From JAHBNG01 sp039028975 (GTDB lineage: Bacteria > Chloroflexota > Anaerolineae > Caldilineales > Caldilineaceae), in NCBI GenBank assembly GCA_039028975.1, contig JBCCHB010000117.1, forward strand, positions 1 to 54,578: a stretch of 54,578 bases of DNA, given 5' to 3'. The translations under genes were made by a program, and so were the position numbers. Under the pieces are notes generated by a model. It was not told where the DNA came from and did no database searches. It saw only the letters and a list, made by a program, of their open reading frames with translations. Each line of letters begins with the position of its first letter. Positions within the stretch are counted from its first letter, which is position 1. Shown here one piece after another: positions 38,968-48,454 of this stretch.

Positions 38968-41118
38968 TTAGTCTTTATTTGCTGGATGAGATAGCGTACA
39001 GACTTCAAGATGACCAACACCAGACCATATGCTCCAAGCATTCAACTGAGTAACTTGGTTCTGCTCACTTCGAAAAGTGTAGTCGCGGGCCAAGCGAACT
39101 TCTTCTCCATCTGGCAGTGTTACATAAACAGTGTAGGATTTTTGAGGAATATCTATGGCTACACGGAAATTATATCTCTCGCCGCTCTGGTATGCTACTC
39201 GCTTTTCAGCCATATAATTCGGGCCATTACGGATATCAAGATAACCATTCTCCGCAAAGCGAATGATAACGGCCATATCGGTGAAAGCTCGGCTCTCACC
39301 TCGGCTCAACCCGACGAGAGCATCAATCTTATTGGCGGTTGGTATGGCAGAAAATGTGGCTTGGAACGTTTCTTGCTGTTTATGAATGGAACGGCTCTGC
39401 CACTCTTTTCCTGTGTGAAGACACGCCTCCTCAGGATAGACGGAGAGTGTCACCACGTTGCTAAACACTTCCCCAAATTCATTGCCAATTTTAATGCGGT
39501 ACTGATTGCCATGATTATAATGCCTGAGTGGCCATGTTATGTATGACGGCTCTGTGGCTTTATAGATATTGTACCACTCGCCGCTTCGCCAACGACGCTG
39601 CCACTGATACGTTAAGATCCCACTGCCTTCGGCCTTGACAGTTAATGTTGTCCTTGTGCCCTCTATAATGTCCTGATTGGTTGGCTGGTTGCGAATAACG
39701 GGCGGCTGCTCATTCAGGTTAGCCGATAGGGTAGAGCGATTCAGCGCACACGGATCAAACTCACCCATACCTGAATCGGGCAGAGAGATCAGTCGGGATT
39801 CGATTTGAATCAGATCACCCGTTAAGATAGCATCTGTGGAGTCTGCGCAACGATAGACATTGGAGCCTTGGGAGATAGGGATCTGATGAGAGACATTTCC
39901 ATAGATATTTCCCCCAAAGTAGATTTCGGTTGCCCCGTCCCGAATGGTGAAGGGACGAACGCCTCCGGTATCAACAAAATTGGCATAATAAATGAGACCG
40001 ACTGGCTTCACATTGTCCTGCTCGTCAACAGCCGTCCATACGCCTCGATAGAGGGGATTGGTGGATGAGGCACCGATAATGGTATTGTGGTGAAATAGTG
40101 TGTAGCGCGCTCCCATCAACTTTACGCCACTATCTGTCTCCTCTACATAATTACCGGCAATTTCAGCTTTGGCTGCGTGGGAGTTGATGCCATAACCAAT
40201 GTGCTCTTCGCTTTGACCCACATTAGTTATATAGTTGGAATAGTAGGCAATATCCACGAAGTGTCTGTCTGCATTGAGTCCGTGATTCTCCCAGATATCC
40301 TCGATCCAACTGTATCGAACCGTTACCCTGGAGGCGGTACGAAACCCAACGGCCTTGCCCAACGCGTTACGTAAGCGGAGCCGTTCTACCAGCACATTGT
40401 CTGCACCCCGATCAATAAATACAAGGGTGCCACAACCTCTATTCTCACGTTGGTTATTCAACCCGTCAACGGTGAGATTTCGTACGATGACATTGGATAC
40501 ATCATGGATACGAAACGCTGTTGTTCCCGTGCAAGTGAAGAGAGAACGATCGACGCCTGCCCCTTCGATAATTGTATTGCTACTAAGGGATAAATCTCTT
40601 CTTCCCAATTCATAGGTACAACCATCTGGCAGAAAGATCTTGCGATTGCCTACGGAAACAGCTTCTAGCAGTTCCTCTAGCGCGCAACTTTGCAGGCGTA
40701 TTTCATTTGCGGGTTCCGGAAAGTTATCAAAGCCATAGGTCGTATGTAACGGTATGCAACGATCCGATTGAATATGGAGGAAGTCTCCTTCATTGCATGT
40801 AGCGGTAAGTGGGTTAACAGGTGGCATATCCAGAGGCGCAGCCACTACATTTTTTGAATGAACAGATGGATTCTCTCCCGTCACCCCTGATGTCATTCCC
40901 AATATCCCAGCAATGACGTAGATGCAAAATATCATAGATAGATGGCCAGGAAAGTTCTGTCCTCTCTTTTCGGAAATTCCCAAAGAGGATTGATCGAGAG
41001 TCGGGACAAGACTTTCTGGCGAAGTATATTGTGTAGCAGGATGCACAAACGCAGGAGACGTATGAAAGGCGGTTATGCCGTTTTTCTTTAGTGGTTTTCG
41101 CTCTAACAGATTGGTCAT
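38968..41118 (-). CDS. Exported right-handed parallel beta-helix protein with Ig-like region
   Basis: The 716-residue product has a hydrophobic export or anchor segment at about residues 62-80 (MIFCIYVIAGILGMTSG). The first 60 residues may be an overlong N-region, and the Met at residue 62 is an alternative start. Residues about 140-430 show the repeating short strands of a pectate-lyase-like beta-helix (NTIIEGAGVDRSLF, NVIVRNLTVDG, RVTVRYSWIEDIW, AEIAGNYVEETDSGVKLMGA). An Ig-like segment follows (about 475-560, GSGILTYQWQRRWRSGEWYN), then a C-terminal beta-sandwich that is probably carbohydrate-binding. The likely role is polysaccharide binding or cleavage outside the cell. I cannot identify catalytic residues, so the substrate is unknown. 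It runs convergently to the preceding + strand gene. Confidence 0.65.
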   Translation of the reverse strand: MTNLLERKPLKKNGITAFHTSPAFVHPATQYTSPESLVPTLDQSSLGISEKRGQNFPGHLSMIFCIYVIAGILGMTSGVTGENPSVHSKNVVAAPLDMPPVNPLTATCNEGDFLHIQSDRCIPLHTTYGFDNFPEPANEIRLQSCALEELLEAVSVGNRKIFLPDGCTYELGRRDLSLSSNTIIEGAGVDRSLFTCTGTTAFRIHDVSNVIVRNLTVDGLNNQRENRGCGTLVFIDRGADNVLVERLRLRNALGKAVGFRTASRVTVRYSWIEDIWENHGLNADRHFVDIAYYSNYITNVGQSEEHIGYGINSHAAKAEIAGNYVEETDSGVKLMGARYTLFHHNTIIGASSTNPLYRGVWTAVDEQDNVKPVGLIYYANFVDTGGVRPFTIRDGATEIYFGGNIYGNVSHQIPISQGSNVYRCADSTDAILTGDLIQIESRLISLPDSGMGEFDPCALNRSTLSANLNEQPPVIRNQPTNQDIIEGTRTTLTVKAEGSGILTYQWQRRWRSGEWYNIYKATEPSYITWPLRHYNHGNQYRIKIGNEFGEVFSNVVTLSVYPEEACLHTGKEWQSRSIHKQQETFQATFSAIPTANKIDALVGLSRGESRAFTDMAVIIRFAENGYLDIRNGPNYMAEKRVAYQSGERYNFRVAIDIPQKSYTVYVTLPDGEEVRLARDYTFRSEQNQVTQLNAWSIWSGVGHLEVCTLSHPANKD

Positions 41119-41272
41119 GGTTATTTCTGTATGTACTTCAACTTCTATACAAACACGACCATGATACCCTTCAGATGCCCAGATATCACCCGTGCGAAGT
41201 ATAACGATAGTTTACCATAAAAAGATACGGTCCTATCAATGGCAGCCATCGCGAATGGATCATTTCCGTTGC

Positions 41273-42661
41273 CTACTTTAGATACTGATCGAAAAAGGCC
41301 ACGGATCGATTGAGCGCTATCCTTAGATTGGCCGATAGGTTATGGTCATCGCCAGGATATTGATAATATTCGACGGTGCCATCCACCGCCTGGATTTGAG
41401 CTGATAGTGTATCTGAGTATGCAACAGGAACGCTAGAATCCGCCGAGCCGTGTTGAAGTTGAATAGGGCCGGATAAGTCGGCCACGTAGGTGTTCGGTGT
41501 AATGGCGGCCCAAAAGTCCGGATTCTCTTCCGGCGTGCCATACTCTGCTACAAGTTCTTCACGCCAACGTCGCGTCCGCTCCCCCCAATTGGGGTTGGTT
41601 CGCGCCCGTTCTTGCCAGCGATCATACATTACAGGGAAAGCCCCCACTGTACCTGCCCAAATACTACCCGCCTTAACCTCCTCTGAGACAACCATGGCCC
41701 GTAACGTGATTTGTCCACCCATAGAGTGGCCCCACATGCCTACTCGCTCTGAATCAGCATCCGGCAACTGCTGGATGGATGCCATTGCATTTAGCACATC
41801 TGCCGTATAGGCCACATAGCGATTGCCGTCTGGGTTTTCGCCCTCGGACGAGCCATGCGCCCGATAGTCAGGCTTAAAGGTAATGTATCCACTGCGAGCA
41901 AAGGCATCTTGGTAGGCCACATATCGTTCGGTTGTGCGATAAACTTCCGGCGGAATATAGCCGTGATTAAAGATGATAATAGGCCAACCCTCTGCTGGCT
42001 TTTCTCCATTTGGAACAGTGAGTAGACCAAAAATTTTTAACCCCTCTGATTGATACGACGCCACGTATCGATCATAGTTGGCTCCAGGGGCTAGGGTTTC
42101 CTCAAAGACCAGCGTACTACCAGGGTAGCTTTGCTGCCGCATAGATTCGATAGTTAGAGGATGTAGCTCGCCATCAGTTCGCGTTGTTTGCTGAGGTGGG
42201 GTGACTGGCGTAGGTGTAGGTGCAGTCGTTGGAGCTGGAGATGGAACAGCCGGCGAAATAGGCGTCGATGTATTGGCAATTTGGCTGGAACGTGTAGACG
42301 CCCCCAGCGTGGTGGCATCATCTGCAGTGGCATCACCTTCAATGGCTACGCACAGCTTCCAACCGACCCGTATTAGGCTCGCACTCTCAATCGTTGCATA
42401 AGTTGGATCAGAGACAGCCACGACATTGCTCATCTCTATAATCGACGCATACGCACCGAAACTTCCCAAGTGCTCATAGGCCAGAGCTGATAACGTGTCC
42501 CCAGATTGAACCACAATGTTCCTGGTGCAGACATCTTGGGACGGAGGGCTAGACTGCGCTATTCCTTTCGCCGTCACACCCTCTATCGATGGACTAGCCA
42601 GGATACCCACACCCACTACAATCAGACTTAGCAGAACAAATAAGCCTCTTATCATCATCAT
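41273..42661 (-). CDS. Secreted LysM - alpha/beta hydrolase (dienelactone hydrolase / S9-like) fusion
   Basis: The 462-residue product has a signal peptide (RGLFVLLSLIVVGVGILA). It is followed by a LysM domain (about residues 48-108, VVQSGDTLSALAYEHLGSFG), a Pro/Thr-rich linker, and an alpha/beta hydrolase domain (about 195-462). The triad candidates are Ser313 in GHSMGG, Asp in GSADSSVP and His in GDDHNLS near the C-terminus. LysM domains bind peptidoglycan or other GlcNAc polymers, so the hydrolase is probably held at the cell wall. Its ester or peptide substrate cannot be told. The start has an ideal GGAGGGG site. It stands alone on the minus strand, 154 bp from the beta-helix gene downstream. 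Confidence 0.78.
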   Translation of the reverse strand: MMMIRGLFVLLSLIVVGVGILASPSIEGVTAKGIAQSSPPSQDVCTRNIVVQSGDTLSALAYEHLGSFGAYASIIEMSNVVAVSDPTYATIESASLIRVGWKLCVAIEGDATADDATTLGASTRSSQIANTSTPISPAVPSPAPTTAPTPTPVTPPQQTTRTDGELHPLTIESMRQQSYPGSTLVFEETLAPGANYDRYVASYQSEGLKIFGLLTVPNGEKPAEGWPIIIFNHGYIPPEVYRTTERYVAYQDAFARSGYITFKPDYRAHGSSEGENPDGNRYVAYTADVLNAMASIQQLPDADSERVGMWGHSMGGQITLRAMVVSEEVKAGSIWAGTVGAFPVMYDRWQERARTNPNWGERTRRWREELVAEYGTPEENPDFWAAITPNTYVADLSGPIQLQHGSADSSVPVAYSDTLSAQIQAVDGTVEYYQYPGDDHNLSANLRIALNRSVAFFDQYLK

Positions 42662-43198
42662 TTATCCCCTCCATATCGTGCAACAATACTCAGTAGTTAA
42701 GGAATGAGGTGTAAATAACTTGCGCGTTTCAATCGGGTGTAGCCCCTTCAAGTGCTCAAATTATTTAATTCCCGTTCCTATACTGCGGTCGTTTTGAAAA
42801 CAGGAGTTTTCCAATACTCTACCAGAGTGACCAAACTCGTGTTTTCAAACGGAGCTGAGTATAAATATGTAACAAGCTCCACCACAGGGAATGAAAATTG
42901 AACATAGATGAGAAGATTGCGCAGATTCTTAATCTGTCTAATCTTTTCGTCTTTGTTATTTACAGGGCAAACAGCAATCTATAGGATACACTATATTTTG
43001 GGAAAAGGTATGTAGAATTTACTAGGTTTTCAATGCCATTAAGTTAATGGAGACTGCGATGCACGGTCTCTTGGATTACCACTTCCAACCAGCGTCTTCA
43101 CCGTGCGTTGCAGGCCGATGGACTTTACTAAATGACCTTGATTAAGCTCTTGAGGATTTATATGGAGACCAATATGGCGAGAACCATCCTACTATTTT
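42662..43198. other. Intergenic region with TTTTGAAAAC-family element
   Basis: It holds the complete repeat at 42778-42866 and an imperfect hairpin with CAGATT arms at 42910-42948 (GAAGATTGCGCAGATT with AATCTGTCTAATCTTTTC). That hairpin resembles the ATCAACAGATT hairpin at 21833-21881. No gene is seen. Confidence 0.5.
42778..42866 (+). repeat. TTTTGAAAAC-family palindromic repeat, full copy
   Basis: CTATACTGCGGTCGTTTTGA (42778) through GGAGCTGAGTATAAAT (42866) has imperfect terminal inverted repeats. It matches the reverse complement of 52674-52762 along most of its length. At about 89 bp with no coding capacity it is a MITE-like element. Confidence 0.65.
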
Positions 43199-45493
43199 CT
43201 AGGCGACAACCTGCATCCGGTCCACATTCTGTACCTTGGCGGGACCAAGCATTCGCTCTACCTTGGCACATAGTTGCTCAACAGTGTAGGGTTTTTGAAT
43301 AAAGTCGGTTCGTTCATTCCAATCGATGGTAGCTGAAACAGAGGTTCTGCTGTAGCCGGAGGTAAGCAAGATGGGGATTTCGCTATCAATTGCCCGAATC
43401 TTTTCCAAAGCGATCAAACCATTCATAATCGGCATTTGAACATCGAGAAAGATTAGATCGATCTTGCCCCGATGTTGGGTAAATTGCTCAACCGCTTGTT
43501 GCCCGTTTGATGCTTTGTAGATTTGGAATTCCATCTCTTCAAAAATCATAGACATGGCTTCCATAATCGCTTCTTCATCATCGACAATTAATATAGATCC
43601 ATGCTGAACAGCATCTGGGAAATTGGTTTCAGATGATACAGGTGAAAGACCAGAGGGTTCGGGTATAGATTCGTTGACAGCAGGAAAGATTGTATAGAAA
43701 GTTGTGCCGTGTCCTACCCGGCTATGAACTCGAACGGCACCTTGGCAAGCATGGATAACACCAAGCAATGCGGATAAGCCCAGCCCACGGCCACTGACTT
43801 TTGTTGTAAAGAAGGGGTCAAAAATATGCGTCAATACATCTGCACTCATCCCGACACCACTATCTTCTACTGTTAGGAGAACATACTTGCCTGGATTCGC
43901 TTTTTCCTTCCATATATATCGTGCAACTTCAGCAGTATCTAGATGGACTATATCAGTACGGAGCTGAACCCGGCCACGTCCAGACGAAATGGCCTCCACC
44001 GCATTGAATAGTAGATTCATAATCACCTGTTGGAGTTGACCACGATCTGCCTTTACCGTTAACTGATGGGAAGTTAGCTCAAAATTTAGCTCGATCCCTA
44101 CTGGAACGGCTGTTCCCATGATCGCCTCATTCTCCCAAATCAATTGATTGATATTGAGTACCTCAACTTTGAAGTTGCCCTTTCCCGTATAGGCCAGAAT
44201 TTGTCGTGTAAGATCCGCGGCTCGTTCAACCGTTCGGTCGGCAACTTCAACATGATTGCTAGCCACCGAACCCTCTGGCAAATTCATCAAAGCCAATTGG
44301 TGTCGCAAAGTAATACTGGCCAACAAATTATTGAAATCATGAGCCACACCACCAGCCAGCAGGCCAATGCTTTCCACTCGTTGGGCTTGTTTCAATGCCT
44401 CTTGGGTTCTCTTGCGTTGGGTGATATCACGTAGAACACAGAGCATACCTGTTAAGCGTTGGCGCCTGTCATAGAGGTAAGAGGCAGAGAGATCGATAAT
44501 GAGTTGAGCCTCGAATTCTTCACTATCAAATAGATGAACTTCTTTTGTAACCTGGTTTACTTCATTATAGCTTGCTACTTTCTGCCGTGGCTGCTCAAAT
44601 GAAATAAGCGATTCGAGTTGAAAATGTAGTTCAGGCAATGCGGTTGCTAACTCTTTACCAACTAGAACATCCCCATTGTGGTGAAGCATCCGTTGTGCAG
44701 ATTGATTCGCGCTGGCTACCCGACCGGATAGATCGATGACAAGCACGCCATCACGCATACTTTCAAGTAGCATATTTCTGGCCAGAGAGAGCAAATCCAT
44801 TAGGCCAAATCGAAAAATAAACCAGCCCGCAGTAGATCCAGTTGTGGTCAAAGCAATTGGTGTCAAATCATAAGGATGAAATGGATCAATTTGAAATACG
44901 ATGCGTAATACATTCAGCAGAATGGGCAAAGCTGCTGCGCCAGAGAGGAAAAAGAAGCTTTGCCAATTTAAGGTGGGAGAGCGCCAAAGTAGACGTAGGT
45001 ATAAGGCTGTGCCTATGATCAAGAGTAGATAGGAATACCCTACAAAAACAAAAAAATCTGGCGTACGTTCTAGTACCAAATAGGTGACGCCACGGGAACC
45101 CCCAATCGTAAAGTCACCCCACATTAACTTGTGATATTCCGCAGTCCATGTCAAAAGGCACGTTAGTGAAGGTACAATCGAAAGAGCAAGCAACCAGAGC
45201 GGTTTGGCCACAAAGCGAAAACCTGTAATCTGTACATTGAGAACGAACCAGGAAAGTGGGACAAAAGAGATGCCGACGTATGCCATCTTATGCCAGAAGA
45301 TCTTCTCTTGTAGCTCTGGGGTAAATTGCTCCAAAGCATATGAGAATGACCAAATGGCCACAGAGAACATGAATGCAATAAAGGTGTATGCGCTAGCTTC
45401 ATGGCGACGCAACCATCCTAAATACGTAAAAATACAGGAAACGGCGGTTCCCAAGATAAGAGCAAATGAAATAAAGGCTAGTATCCAATGCAT
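43199..45493 (-). CDS. Hybrid sensor histidine kinase / response regulator, 7TM sensor
   Basis: The 764-residue inner-membrane protein has seven hydrophobic helices in residues about 1-235, matching the histidine-kinase N-terminal 7TM sensor type. A PAS domain follows (about 240-370, MRDGVLVIDLSGRVASANQS). A HisKA dimerisation domain carries the phospho-accepting His385 in GGVAHDFNN. An HATPase domain (about 430-615) shows NLLFNAVEAIS, DSGVGM and GRGLGLSALLG. A C-terminal receiver domain has Asp684 in FLDVQMP and the acidic pair at DDEE. The ligand is unknown. No separate response regulator lies next to it, so output probably passes through a phosphorelay to a partner elsewhere. Confidence 0.92.
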   Translation of the reverse strand: MHWILAFISFALILGTAVSCIFTYLGWLRRHEASAYTFIAFMFSVAIWSFSYALEQFTPELQEKIFWHKMAYVGISFVPLSWFVLNVQITGFRFVAKPLWLLALSIVPSLTCLLTWTAEYHKLMWGDFTIGGSRGVTYLVLERTPDFFVFVGYSYLLLIIGTALYLRLLWRSPTLNWQSFFFLSGAAALPILLNVLRIVFQIDPFHPYDLTPIALTTTGSTAGWFIFRFGLMDLLSLARNMLLESMRDGVLVIDLSGRVASANQSAQRMLHHNGDVLVGKELATALPELHFQLESLISFEQPRQKVASYNEVNQVTKEVHLFDSEEFEAQLIIDLSASYLYDRRQRLTGMLCVLRDITQRKRTQEALKQAQRVESIGLLAGGVAHDFNNLLASITLRHQLALMNLPEGSVASNHVEVADRTVERAADLTRQILAYTGKGNFKVEVLNINQLIWENEAIMGTAVPVGIELNFELTSHQLTVKADRGQLQQVIMNLLFNAVEAISSGRGRVQLRTDIVHLDTAEVARYIWKEKANPGKYVLLTVEDSGVGMSADVLTHIFDPFFTTKVSGRGLGLSALLGVIHACQGAVRVHSRVGHGTTFYTIFPAVNESIPEPSGLSPVSSETNFPDAVQHGSILIVDDEEAIMEAMSMIFEEMEFQIYKASNGQQAVEQFTQHRGKIDLIFLDVQMPIMNGLIALEKIRAIDSEIPILLTSGYSRTSVSATIDWNERTDFIQKPYTVEQLCAKVERMLGPAKVQNVDRMQVVA

Positions 45494-45897
45494 TTAACAC
45501 TCTTTATTCGCAGCAAGTATCTATCTGAGGGCTAGGCACGCCATCCTCGCACGTCAATTCAAGATTTAGAATAGTGGGTAAGGTAATGGGGTCAGGTTTG
45601 CGGGCGAATGGAATAATTGTAAGCCTAAAGAGGGTATATGAAGGTTACATGTAGCTGACAAAGCGTCTGGAAAAGGGACATTCAAGTATACATTTAGGAA
45701 TCACGAGCAAATAAAACTCAAAACGTCGGTCCTGTCCATCTCGGGTACCCGAGGAGATCCGCTCTGTACGGATTTGTGTGTAAATGGATGTGGTTCTCTG
45801 ACTGAACGATGCCGATTTACACACTTTTTCGGACAGAGTGAAGAGAACCATTACGCGTTATTAAATTTTCGATCGGTATGGTTCCAAACGGTTAGGG
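45494..45897. other. Intergenic region with several stacked hairpins
   Basis: No gene is supported. It holds a perfect 14-bp palindrome CTCGGGTACCCGAG (45740-45753), a short ATCCG/CGGAT stem (45757-45773), and a 10-bp pair GTGTGTAAAT (45776-45785) with ATTTACACAC (45815-45824) followed by TTTTT. A competing pair is GGTTCTCT (45792-45799) with AGAGAACC (45842-45849). These alternative stems could end the leftward rraA-type transcript or belong to an unannotated RNA. Confidence 0.4.
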
Positions 45898-46632
45898 CTA
45901 CTCCTTCCCTTTCTTCCATGCTTCATACTCAGCTTGAGCTTCCTCGGAAAGTGGATAGTACTTGCGTAGATCGCCACCTTGAGCTAGCTTCATGCGAGAA
46001 AACTCCTCCCACTCTACATGTTCGCTGGCCTTGTCCAAAAGCTGAGGGGCCAAGTCAACGGGAACCACAACAACCCCATCATCATCCGCAACAATGATAT
46101 CGCCGGGCATGACAAGTGTGTTGCCACAAGAGACGGGCACATTGACGGCAAAGGGAAAGATTCCCGTTTGGGTATGAAAATTGGGGGTCACACCACGGAG
46201 CCAAAGGCCAATGCCAAGTTCCTTAGCTGCCGGGTAGTCGCGTATGCAGCCGTCGATCACAACCCCAGCACCGCCACGCCCCATAAAGTAGGTCAGCATC
46301 ATTTCACCAAAGACCCCGCTGGACATATCTGCCCGAGCATCCACGACCACAATGTCGCCCGGTTGGGTATGGTAAAGCACATGACGATGTAATTGTAGCT
46401 CTGGCTCTGCATACTCATCAATACTGTACTGGTCTTCCCGAATTGGCATAAACTGGAGGGTAAGGGCTGGACCAACAACAGACTGACCAGGTGTCCAGGC
46501 CGTAGGACCCACGATCTGTGGATCTCGGAGCCCCAGACGATATAGCTCTCCAGTGGCTGTCGCGCTACCAATATTGGCTAGGCCATCGATTAGTTCCTGC
46601 GAAGGGCGTTGGATATCTTGGGTTTGAATCAT
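45898..46632 (-). CDS. RraA-family protein (HMG/CHA aldolase-like)
   Basis: The 244-residue cytoplasmic protein has the RraA/4-hydroxy-4-methyl-2-oxoglutarate aldolase signature. GVVIDGCIRDYP carries the Arg-Asp pair that positions metal and substrate, and GDIIVADDDGVVVVP is the conserved C-terminal strand. GDIVVVDARADMSSGVFGEM is the other family motif. Members act either as divalent-metal aldolases or decarboxylases on oxaloacetate-like acids, or as RNase E inhibitors (short forms). The length and context favour the metabolic type. A good AAAGGAAT ribosome site precedes the start. It is last in the leftward run, 66 bp after the SoxD-like gene. Confidence 0.85.
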   Translation of the reverse strand: MIQTQDIQRPSQELIDGLANIGSATATGELYRLGLRDPQIVGPTAWTPGQSVVGPALTLQFMPIREDQYSIDEYAEPELQLHRHVLYHTQPGDIVVVDARADMSSGVFGEMMLTYFMGRGGAGVVIDGCIRDYPAAKELGIGLWLRGVTPNFHTQTGIFPFAVNVPVSCGNTLVMPGDIIVADDDGVVVVPVDLAPQLLDKASEHVEWEEFSRMKLAQGGDLRKYYPLSEEAQAEYEAWKKGKE

Positions 46633-46698
46633 TTCAATTATTCCTTTGTTGTGTATCCTACATAGTATGGAGGATCTTATGATCCACAGCCTTTGATC

Positions 46699-46938
46699 CT
46701 AGTCGGTCACAATACTATCAGTCCGTGTATCCCGACGTATATAGACCCAGCGCCGACAGCCATAAGAATGGAACCACGCTTCGGTCTGTATGCCTTCCGG
46801 ATTGGTTAACATAAACCCGCGATCAATATCCCTCTCGTCAGCGTCAGTGATCGAATCGGGGACCGTAGGAACTTCGCCATAGACAAACTCGCGAACAGCA
46901 CGTGGGCCACAGTGAGGACAAGGGATCTGTAAACTCAT
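46699..46938 (-). CDS. soxD: SoxD-like (sarcosine oxidase delta subunit family) zinc protein
   Basis: The 79-residue product matches the sarcosine oxidase delta subunit. The zinc ligands are visible as Cys7 and Cys10 (IPCPHCGPR), His57 and Cys61 (FHSYGCRRW), with the family-typical FxYGE and RDTxT. In heterotetrameric sarcosine oxidase this subunit caps the alpha and beta subunits and depends on zinc. The beta, alpha and gamma genes are not in the window. It lies between a metallo-beta-lactamase-fold gene and the RraA-family gene, so it may serve another partner or the other subunits may be encoded elsewhere. Family identity is strong and function is uncertain. Confidence 0.85.
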   Translation of the reverse strand: MSLQIPCPHCGPRAVREFVYGEVPTVPDSITDADERDIDRGFMLTNPEGIQTEAWFHSYGCRRWVYIRRDTRTDSIVTD

Positions 46939-47026
46939 AAGTTATACTCAGGCTCGCATAAATTTCAGGTTTTTCTCGAATAAAAGTGCTATTTTACCAC
47001 GACCGTCACTGTAATTTATTCCCATA

Positions 47027-47944
47027 CTAAAAAATTGATGACTCAGGCGAACTGCTGATCTCGCCACCTTGGGTGCGCCCCGAACTTGGTGAATCCATGT
47101 GAGGATCGTCTATTTGAGCAAAGATGGCATTGTAAGAACGACACGCTTCAACCAGATTCGTCGCCGAAAAGTGGCCCCGGCTCCAAAAAGTGATGCGCGG
47201 CTCTTCCTTGAATAGAGTAGCCACGATCTCTGACACAGTTAGCCCCTGTGCTTCCAATTTACCCACTTCCTGAGTAAGTTGGATAAGTTGACGAATTTTT
47301 TGATGAATCTCAGGCAAGGGAGTTCGTCGCACATTGCCGCTGCCGGGGAAGAGACGCTCAGGTTTCAGGCTAGCTAAGGTGCGCAAGGAGCTGACAATCC
47401 CAAACATCTCAGGTTCAGGACTCCACGCTTCATCTTTCCCACCAATAAAGGCATCACCGCAAAAGAGCCAGCGTTGATTTGGCTCAAATAAACTAACGTG
47501 TTCCCGAGTGTGACCCGGCGTTTCAACTACCCTCAGCGTATATTTGGATGTGCGGACTAGATCACTCAGGTCATCCAGCGAGCGTACACCAGTGATGGCT
47601 TCCGGGGTACCCCAAACCAACCGCCGATAGAGCTGTAGTTCCAATTGGTCTGGTTCGGCCAGTGTTAGCAGCGAGCGATTGGGTGCATAGATAGGCGCAT
47701 CGGGAAAGCTCTTTTGCAACGCAGCCAGTCCTCCAACGTGATCCTCATGACCGTGGGTAATCACAATTTGAGAGACAGGAAGCTGTTTTAACAAGCGCAT
47801 TAACTCATCAGAAACGCAGATAGGTCCTGCATCGATCAATAGCCCATCCACCCAGTATGCAGCCGTCCAGTAAAGAGGGCGCCCAAAGAGCGAACGCGCC
47901 ATTCGAATGGCAACAACCGGACCATGTCGCTCTACGTGAATCAT
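47027..47944 (-). CDS. Metallo-beta-lactamase-fold hydrolase
   Basis: The 305-residue protein has the metal-binding HGHEDH motif (His64, His66, Asp68, His69), a later PGHTREH and a CGDAF motif, so a binuclear metal centre is expected. A C-terminal extension (about 215-270, VGKLEAQGLTVSEIVATLF) resembles the winged-helix-like tail of LACTB2/glyoxalase-II-type members. The substrate cannot be assigned; thioester or ester hydrolysis would suit the neighbouring thioesterase and acyltransferase. It starts 16 bp after the thioesterase stop, so co-transcription is likely. No signal peptide is seen. Confidence 0.82.
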   Translation of the reverse strand: MIHVERHGPVVAIRMARSLFGRPLYWTAAYWVDGLLIDAGPICVSDELMRLLKQLPVSQIVITHGHEDHVGGLAALQKSFPDAPIYAPNRSLLTLAEPDQLELQLYRRLVWGTPEAITGVRSLDDLSDLVRTSKYTLRVVETPGHTREHVSLFEPNQRWLFCGDAFIGGKDEAWSPEPEMFGIVSSLRTLASLKPERLFPGSGNVRRTPLPEIHQKIRQLIQLTQEVGKLEAQGLTVSEIVATLFKEEPRITFWSRGHFSATNLVEACRSYNAIFAQIDDPHMDSPSSGRTQGGEISSSPESSIF

Positions 47945-47960
47945 AACGAATTACTCTACC

Positions 47961-48425
47961 TTATTCCATCTTATTCTGTAAGGTGATCGCTTCTGCACCT
48001 TGCTTCAATCGAGCTAGTAATGGCTGGGGGATCCGGCTCATCTGCCCTGCTAAATCTACACAAATATGTTCACTGGAGCCAGAAACCAACAACCCCTTCT
48101 GTTCTGCATGATAAATTTCATATTGGAAGGAAACTTTTCGGCTGCGCAACGTATCCAGCATGGTTGCCACAACAACACTGTCGCCAAAGGTCGCCGATGT
48201 TCGATAGGAAGCCTGAATACCCGTCACCGCAAAGTGATGCCCCGTCGCCGAGATCTCTGTATAGGGTACACCAGCCGCGGCCATCCACGCAATCCGCCCC
48301 ATCTCAAACCAAACAATATAGGCGCTGTGATGAACCACTCCCATTAGATCAGTTTCAGCAAAGCGGACGGGAATGAGGTCTGAGAAAATTGCAGCAGCAT
48401 GATTGAATTGGGTAGAGTTACTCAT
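47961..48425 (-). CDS. Acyl-CoA thioesterase, 4HBT / YbgC-type hotdog fold
   Basis: The 154-residue single hotdog-fold protein contains the 4-hydroxybenzoyl-CoA thioesterase-type signature VRFAETDLMGVVHHSAYIVW with Asp26 as the expected catalytic acid. It hydrolyses acyl-CoA or aryl-CoA thioesters; the acyl group cannot be told from the sequence. It lies 29 bp after the lpdA stop and 16 bp before the metallo-hydrolase start, strongly suggesting one transcript. It is cytoplasmic. Confidence 0.85.
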   Translation of the reverse strand: MSNSTQFNHAAAIFSDLIPVRFAETDLMGVVHHSAYIVWFEMGRIAWMAAAGVPYTEISATGHHFAVTGIQASYRTSATFGDSVVVATMLDTLRSRKVSFQYEIYHAEQKGLLVSGSSEHICVDLAGQMSRIPQPLLARLKQGAEAITLQNKME

Positions 48426-48454
48426 GGGATAAAACCTGGTTCACGCACCACGCT

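Noticed and set aside
45774..46097. 107-codon + strand reading frame
   Set aside because: Most of it is antisense to the well-supported RraA-family gene and its product has low-complexity Pro/His composition.
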